Positions 56,926-64,000 of a stretch of 64,000 nt of DNA are shown in pieces (positions within the stretch are counted from its first letter, which is position 1; the number at the start of each line of letters is the position of its first letter). Position numbers and translations under genes: made by a program. The notes under the pieces were generated by a model, which was given only the letters and a program-made list of their open reading frames with translations, was not told the DNA's origin and did not search any database. Source of the DNA: Lates calcarifer (lineage: Eukaryota; Chordata; Actinopteri; Centropomidae); assembly GCF_001640805.2 (NCBI RefSeq), contig NC_066838.1, positions 3,937,101-4,001,100 of the forward strand, in the 5' to 3' direction.

Positions 56926-58658
56926 TAAGTATTTGCAAAACTAATGACACTCCCATCAGCGTCATCTGTTTGTGTGAATTAGCAAATGTTAAAGGCATGC
57001 TAATATACTTAATAACCCAACCAAGTAATCATATTCAACCTTAAATAGAAAATCTCTTTATATATAATCTTGGTCTCAGTGTCATAGTGTTCGCCATCAT
57101 CATCATCATCCTGTGATAGCCTTATCCCCACCAATGTAAGTGTTAAGATAAAGGGGTATGGTGACATCACTAAAGGATTTCAAGAGTGTAGTACACACTG
57201 AGCAGTGACAGCCAAAACTTTAAAACCAAGATCCAGGCTATAAAAAAATCTGAATTATCCTGTGAGTTGTCATACATTAGAAATATTTGTTTGGGTGCCA
57301 TTTTGCCATTTTTTGTCATTTTGTCATTTTTTAGGCTGTTTCCATTTCTCTGTGGTTGTGGCCAAAATGGCCAGAAAAGGTTATTTCATGTGCTGTGTGA
57401 CCACCGCAGACTGTGGGGAATAAATGATTCATAATAGATCAAATGTTGATAAAACTAGAAAGAAAAGTATGATTTTAAAGCCGTAAATTAAAAGAAACTA
57501 TTAGAAGGGATTACTGCTTTTCTCTGTTCTGGTTTAGTTAAGGGATTTGATGGGTGGCAATTTTCAACTGAACAGTTTCAAAATGCCCAGTACAAATTAA
57601 TGTGTGATTAACATAAGCCTGCACAAATAGGCCTAATATCTCATGAACACACACTGTGGTGCATCAAGACAAGTAAAAGTGTTCACATTCCACAACTGCA
57701 GCCTGTGGTAATGTCAGCATGCCAGATCTGTGGCACACACGCACAGTGTTCTGCCAAAACTCTGTCCGGTTATTGCTTCTGGAGTCACACCCAGAACACT
57801 CTTGCAGCTGCCAGTTACTATGGTATTACACTGATAACCTTTCACTCAGGTTATTGCTTTCATACAATATAAATAGGCCTCTGTCATTTGGCTGACAGTT
57901 AATGAGAAGGGATTACCCCAGGACTTCTGGATAGAATGCAGAAAAATAACCTGCAGACTGATGGATATGCTCTGTGGCATTGGAAATGGAATTGTTTGCT
58001 GCATTCATTAAAAGCCTGAGTTGGACCAGAGCTAATATTACCTGGGGTGTTGCAGTTCCTCCTCTGAGGTGTCCAACATTGTCAGTTAATAGGCAGCTGT
58101 GTCCCAGCAATCTCACACTATCATGACTGCACACGTTTAGGATGGGCGGCCCCAATGCAAATCAAACCACACCACACCTTATCCAACATGTACAAGGTCT
58201 TTTTGTACATGTTCTTCTTATTCCATTGTAAATTTGCAGAAATTATTATTTCAGTACGTTTTTTGGACAAGTTTCAGGTGATTTCAATGGACATACAGTA
58301 AGTGTTTTGAATTCAAGTGAATTCAGGATGACACTGCTGATTTGTAATAATGATTCAACAAAGCTACATTTAAATACAACAACAGTTGGGGATGGTTTTA
58401 ATTTATCCCTAAATGATAAATTCACTTCACTTTAATCAAGACAAACCTGTGCAAATTGTTGAAAGTGTATTTTTACTGTAAAAGAAGATTTTATATGGTT
58501 GGTAGAGGCTTTTGATGTTAGCTGCTCAAAGGAACTCAGAAATGCAAAATAAAAAATCTGGGTGGGTTCATTAAAGGGTTGAAAGATCAGTATTTGTTTG
58601 GATAAAGCTCCAACGTAGTTGAAAGCTGAAAGCACACTGGATACCTTGATCATGCCAG
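56926..58658. other. non-coding unique sequence
   Basis: No gene is supported. A (CAT)n run lies at 57094-57111, with T-rich TTTTTGTCATTTTGTCATTTTT words at 57305-57330. An 11-bp inverted repeat AACATGTACAA/TTGTACATGTT lies at 58185-58213 with a 7-nt spacer. Confidence 0.5.
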
Positions 58659-58731
58659 ACTTAGATTTAGACTTAGACTTAGACAGACTTTATTGATCCC
58701 TTTGGGATGACTCCCTCAGGGAAATTAAGTA
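58659..58731 (-). mobile_element. 73-bp LINE 3' tail with 7-bp target duplication
   Basis: The plus strand reads ACTTAGA units followed by CAGACTTTATTGATCCC, TTTGGGATGACTCCC and TCAGGGAAATTAAGT. On the minus strand this is '…GGGATCAATAAAGTCTG' plus TCTAAG repeats, the common 3' end of a fish LINE with AATAAAG and a short-repeat tail. ATGCCAG occurs at 58652-58658 and again at 58732-58738 on either side, a likely target duplication. The copy is extremely 5'-truncated. Confidence 0.75.
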
Positions 58732-61700
58732 ATGCCAGTATGCCAGAGCAGGATATGAAAGCTTTAATAATTCTTTTTTCCATATGTCCCCATAATTGGG
58801 GCAACAGAGGACAATACAGAGGAAATCCACTCAAAACACCTTAAGATCATCAAAGTGCATGAAAATCTAGTTTATCCTGCAAGTAGATCTGCAGGTGAAA
58901 CAGCAATCATAAGTGTGTTTTCACATGGTGTGTGTGTGTGTGTGAACTAAATTAAGTCTTCATCCAATTGCACAAACAAAGCATTGGCCTAAAAGTGTCT
59001 CAAAACTAAAGTGCATATCGAAATTGCCAAAAAAATGTGCCACGCCCTCTGTCTCCTCTGACTCCTTCTCTTCTCACACCACACCCATCCCACACACACA
59101 CACAAAAACAAACACACCCCAGGTAAACTATCCACTCTTGTCACTCATGCCCTTTGTTTCGCTGCCCTTTCTTTTCACGTGGTTGAATGTGGAATATGAT
59201 TATTTTAATTAGGTGCTTTACTTTCACACTTGCTCTATGACTCATAAACAGAAAGGTGTGTGTGAAGCCGTTGCTATTTTCATTCTCGTGGCTGTGCATG
59301 AGTCACATCCTCTTTGTTTTACTATTTTAAAGTGGACACTACAGTTGTGGAATGTAGTTGTGTGCGTAAAAACATAAATTTAAACCCCCTGTGGAGGTCC
59401 ACTTCTCTATTCATGCTTTCTCTAAGTGACCTCTCTCTGTTTCTATTCTGTCTGTCTTTTTCCACCTGTCTCCCCCTCCTCCCCCTCTGTTTACTTTACA
59501 GGTTTGTAGGAATAAAATGGAAACTCTCAGTCCCATTTTCCCCAGAAGACTATTTTCATTCTGCAGATGCTTCAGTTTCAACATCTGCATCTGTTTTCAA
59601 AGACCATATTTGGGCATTCTACATAAAAAGGAATAGCATTATGTTCTCTTTCTCTCCTTCTCTTTCCTTACCACCTAATGAGCCATCATGTATATTTGCA
59701 AACTCCCAGGCAAAGTAGAAATGATATGATAATTTTTGTCAATGAACATTTTGTTTTCACAACATTATTAACATTAGTTATTTGTCTAAACTGTTTCTAA
59801 TTTTGTGCACAAGCTTAGACTAATAAATTTAAGAATCTTGTGTCCTCAGTTTTGGCCCTGTGATGTTAACCTGCGTTTATCTGATGCATATTTGACCTCA
59901 ACATGAGTGTCCATGTCACATCTGATAATAATATCAACTTCCTTTTTAACAGTACAGTGCACTTGATTGTTGAACAAATGGAATCTAGGTTGAAAGAAAT
60001 CCCCATTGACAACTGCTTTCCAGTTCCCTTCCAGCAACCCACTTCCTCATACTGGGCCTTCTGGGAGGCCAGTGACCCATCAGCAAGGGTGTTGCTGTTG
60101 ACTGGGAGGCAGCTGTTCCTCAATATTTGCCCTGTGTCACCGCAACCTCTTCCTTATTGTGACGCACATGGAACCAAAACTCCAGATTTTAATAGAATCT
60201 ATTAATAATTTTTATTTAATAAATCACTGTGTATTAAATACTTTGCCTGTCAGGGAAATACCTCATGTTAGATTCCAACAGATTACAATGTCTGTGTTTA
60301 ATAATATATGGACAGTATCACACCCACACATCACATTTTCTGTATTTAATATGTGAAGAAACAGGAAATGAGATATTGAGATGTTTGACTTGTTTTGTTT
60401 AGTTTTTTTGTAATATGCTATAATAATTTGGTATAAAGTATTGATATTTTAATAGTGTTACATTGTTCAATTTTGGGCAAGGGCAGACACACCACCCTAC
60501 ATGTGGATTCATGCACATACTGTCAGTAACAGTGCTAACACACAACCTTGATGACTTGGACTCAACTCAGACTTGAGGTTTAATGACTCGACTACAGCAC
60601 TGGTGCATGCGTTATTTACATGTTTTCTATAAATGCATGTGAAGTGAAGGAATTTGTTTTCTTTCAGACTCTGAGAATCCATTCATTTTTATATAAGTGA
60701 CAAACAACTCATAATATTTATTCAGCTCAGCTTCATCACATTCTGTATTCAGTTCGAGTTACAAAGCTCCCACCATGGATCCAAATATTCAACTCCCCTG
60801 GTGTTTTGGCGGTGCTGTCATTACGTGATTGCCATTAAAGTAATTGTTGGAAAAGCATCATTAATTGATGAGTTGCACAAGCGACCTGATTCCCAAGTAG
60901 TTAAATGAGCTCAGCAGGGCGCCACAGCAGCTAGTGGCACAGAGGCTTCTGCACAGATCAGCATGGAGGCATTGTGGTGCTAACTGTTTGTGATCCTCTA
61001 TTGTTGCTAAATGGCCACTGTAGACAATAGGTCACATTCCAGTCCTGCTGGGCCCTGCAGCCACAGCCAGCTACTGTATCTCTGTGTTTGGGTGAGAGGT
61101 GTGGCTGCCTGTGTATGTGTACATGCATGTGCATGTCAGGTTTTTGAGTTTGTACATTGCATTGGGTTTTCTGCGCCTGCCCGCAGTGTGCATGTTGGTC
61201 TGCGTGTGTGTGTGTGTGGCCTGACTGTGTTGTGACCACACTGTCACTAGAGGAGCTTCACATGGTTGAACTCACCCTTGATGACACTGATGGCTCCATG
61301 CTGGGTTGCCCCTTCATCTGTTGCCATGCTCATTGGCCTCTGTCGACCGCCCACTTAGAGGACGGAGAGAAAAAAGAAGACAAATTACTGGAAAAATAGC
61401 AAAGTGGTGCCAGAGAGGAGAAGGTTGCAATTTACAAACATCCACCTCAACAACAGGATGCTTTTATGTTATTATACCAAGTTTTTACTGTGCTAAATAA
61501 AAAAAAGACCATCATATTTTTAGAATGCTGTTGATCAAAACCCTCAAAACACTCTGATTTCTCACCTGTACTGTAAAAAAAACTTTCCTGAGTTTCAAGA
61601 ACCAACCACAGAATGCAACATCCAACAGTAGTCGATAAAAATCTAAAATTTAGTCTCTTGATCTGGGACCCATGCTCATTAAAACATATTACCATGAGGG

Positions 61701-64000
61701 GATCATCAGTAATAGGCCCACAACCTATTTAGAGTCCTGACCCACAGGAGGCAATCCAAAAGGAATTTCCCCCGAGAAATGCTTCATTTCCATGAAGAAA
61801 CAGCCCACTATCATCTGTTTTTTTTTTTTGGTTTTTTGTGTGTGTGCATGATATTCTATTGATCTCTGTAGGAGAAATGTTTTATTCACTCATCCTCCAT
61901 CACAGGGAGGTCAGGGTCACAGCACAGAAAGAAAGAAGAGATTCAGTATCCAGTGAAGGACACTTCAGCAGGTGCTTGCTGCTGCCTCAGGGGCTTTGAA
62001 ACAAGACCAACCAAGTGAGGGACAGACTCCTAACTCATATTGACACTCCCTGACTCCTGCAGGTTAACACAGAGACAGATAGAGCAAATATTTCAATGTT
62101 CTCATTGATGTTTTTTTTACTGCTACAGCATACTTGACTGTGTCTGTGAAGGCATGTTTCACTGTTAAATAGAGACAGATTGCTCTGATCTGGAGAGAAC
62201 ATATTTGGCTTTAGTCTTAAGATTTACTGTAATGGTAGAAATCCTCAGACCACTTGACATTGTAATGTGTCCCCTCTCAGACCAGTTCCTCCTCTGCCCC
62301 ACACGTGAAAATCAGGATTTCAACATGGCAGAATTTCCAGGGTCTGTCGGTAACAGCTATTTTAATTTGGCAAGTATTGCAGTGATACAGCTCTGAGGTG
62401 AACGTTTTAAAAAATTTAATGAACTCTTATGATGTTGACTTCTGGTCAGGTATTTGTCAGAGAGGACAATTCTGCAGTGAAAGGTTGTGTAAAGGTGGTA
62501 AATCATTCATGAGGGATCCTCGTCTTCATCATGTGCTTCGTCTGCTGACACTGACATGCACAGTACAAAAAGAACAATTTACATCCATTAGCAAACCATG
62601 CGACAGAACAGGACGGTCCTGCCCTATGGGCTGTGAGCTACAGAAAAATCAAGCAAGACTTTCACCAAAAGACTTTTTTCTTGAGAAACACTTGAATGAC
62701 AGTTCCAGCTGCCTCAAAAGTGTGTGTTGATTGATTTCAGAAACACCTTTAGATTTTTACCTGATGTTTTCATTTCATTTGTTTCATTGTGTCAGAACCC
62801 AAGGACATAACTTCCACTGGGGATGTAGGGGATTTGTCCCCCTCACTTTCATTGTTTCAGCTTGATTTTCTTCCACTTGTCTCTGAACATTGTTCTTTTA
62901 CAGCTTAGTCACCATAACCCAGATGAGAGAAGATATAACTTGATAAAAATGTTGAACCACATCTGACTCCGACTTTTCAGTTATTACTGTGCACTCAGAG
63001 CAAATCTTAAAGAGAAGCAGCAGGTGCTTTCAGTTTCACCTCTCAGATTACATACCCTAATGATAAAGGCTACCTGAGCTATATGCAGCCTGAGATACGA
63101 CCTGCAGACAGTATTCATGGTTAGATTTTGGTTAAAAATCTACTAAAACAGCCGGACACTCGAAGTTCAGTCAGTGTCAAGACAGTAATACAAATACAAC
63201 TCCCTTTCGGAAACCACACCTCTGTCCTTGTCAACAAACAACACACAAAAAAGCATGCTGGGCAACCAGGCAGTTGTTATCAACCAAGAGCAGATGGAAA
63301 CATAATAATTTACCTTAATGTCCTTAATTGGGTATCTTTTTATGTACTTCTGCCTTTGTCAGTATTACATAATTTCAGAAATTTTACTTTTACGCAAGCA
63401 TGTTTCCACTTGCATGCATTAATGTCTTTATTTACTCTGCTTTTACTTTACATTGCTGACCATGTACAGTTAGTACAGGTAGTATTGGAATTGCCTTTTC
63501 CACCAGTATTTGTCTTTCAGCTAACATAAAATTGAACCTAAGCAGCAACACATGAGTAGAATATTTGACTCCTCTCATTCCTGCTGGGCACACAGACCCA
63601 GAAAGAGGGCTGTTAACTAGGCCAGCACATTTCAGTTTAGCTCATTTTGACTCACTAATATTGCAAGTCATCTTATCCATTAAATGTAATACTCCTAAAT
63701 GCCTGTCAGGAACACCCTGCTCACCAACAGAGATTGTGTTCTTCTGTCCACCTGCCTATCCAGCTGTGTGTCTTTGTTTCGTTACTCTCACAGTGGGAAA
63801 TGGACACACTGTCCTGCACAAAGTACGCTGTATATTAAGATTTTAACTGTTATGGAGAACAACCAGTTTCAAGTGAAACAAACTTTCATCAAGGTTAAGG
63901 AGTAATGGATAATGGGTTACACTTCTGTACCATATGGTATATTATATTACAAGGAAAAAATAAACAGGGACAGAATACTAACATATTTTGTTGCATGTAT
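58732..64000. other. non-coding stretch to the end of the window
   Basis: No supported gene. A GT tract lies at 58926-58944. A strong acceptor-like pyrimidine tract ends TTTACAG at 59501, but the following frames match nothing I know. The 133-codon ORF at 63128-63529 and the 110-codon ORF at 62398-62730 have no recognisable domains. At 62815-62860 'ggggatgtaggggatttgtc' plus 'cccctcactttc' resembles a decayed fish repeat. Poly-T runs lie near 61819-61829. Confidence 0.5.
60805..60925. promoter_or_regulatory. candidate conserved non-coding element
   Basis: A non-repetitive patch rich in homeodomain-like words: TCATTACGTGATTGCC, CATTAAAGTAATTG and CATCATTAATTGATGAG, the last nearly palindromic. 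It has no coding frame. It is listed only as a place to look for conservation. Confidence 0.22.

Noticed and set aside
59501..59718. Possible exon after a strong acceptor-like tract
   Set aside because: The open frame continues upstream through the pyrimidine tract itself, and the translation is not recognised.
62398..62730. 110-codon Cys-containing ORF
   Set aside because: The cysteine spacing fits no family I know and there is no supporting gene structure.
63128..63529. 133-codon ORF as a membrane protein gene
   Set aside because: The hydrophobic C-terminal part comes from T-rich DNA. No start context, splice signal or homology is recognised.
1..64000. A multi-gene system such as defence, biosynthesis or an integrated virus
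   Set aside because: No cluster of co-oriented genes, no viral structural or polymerase gene and no intact enzyme is visible. The content is fish intergenic or intronic DNA with transposon remains.

Overview
This window looks like non-coding DNA from a teleost fish, most likely a percomorph. The evidence is AT-rich sequence, very many long (CA)n/(GT)n tracts, and degenerate copies of mobile elements typical of fish: a Rex1/Babar-type LINE, a Tc1-like DNA transposon, a Ty3/gypsy-type solo LTR, two kinds of tRNA-derived SINE, and several MITE-like repeats. I found no protein-coding host gene, rRNA or tRNA gene, or CRISPR array that I can support. The open reading frames are short and mostly fall in simple repeats or transposon debris. 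The window is best read as a large intergenic interval or the inside of a very large intron.

Layout. 1-7.8 kb: unique sequence with a perfect CRE palindrome (1083-1090), CA/GT tracts, a purine-rich patch (3.6-3.9 kb) and one unexplained 117-codon minus-strand ORF (5732-6085). 7.8-8.3 kb: solo gypsy-like LTR on the minus strand. 8.8-18.9 kb: microsatellites, a GGAT minisatellite and copies of a common fish repeat that I call the 'GCTAACATG' family. 22.5-23.6 kb: a striking polypurine strand, interrupted by an enhancer-like patch with RFX-type sites. 23.8-24.8 kb: a foldback MITE-like repeat with a 70-nt near-perfect hairpin. 26.4-26.7 kb: a tRNA-derived SINE. 27.1-28.2 kb: two diverged copies of an unrecognised Cys-containing coding-like motif on the minus strand. 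28.6-28.9 kb: a G-depleted tract. 30-34.5 kb: a few perfect palindromes and an AT-rich, homeodomain-site-rich patch. 38.7-45.4 kb: the richest transposon cluster (SINE, Tc1-like pseudogene, foldback, MITE, GACT repeat, Rex1 LINE pseudogene, SINE fragment). 49.8-58.7 kb: more interspersed repeats, including a SINE with a perfect 10-bp target-site duplication and a 73-bp LINE tail with a 7-bp duplication. 59-64 kb: mostly unique sequence.

There is no operon-like or cooperative gene system here. The repeated themes are retroposition (the SINE 3' tails resemble LINE tails) and foldback DNA. The family assignments of repeats rest on recognising their sequence from general knowledge and were not checked against a database. 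Coordinates of old repeats are approximate, usually to within 10-30 bases.
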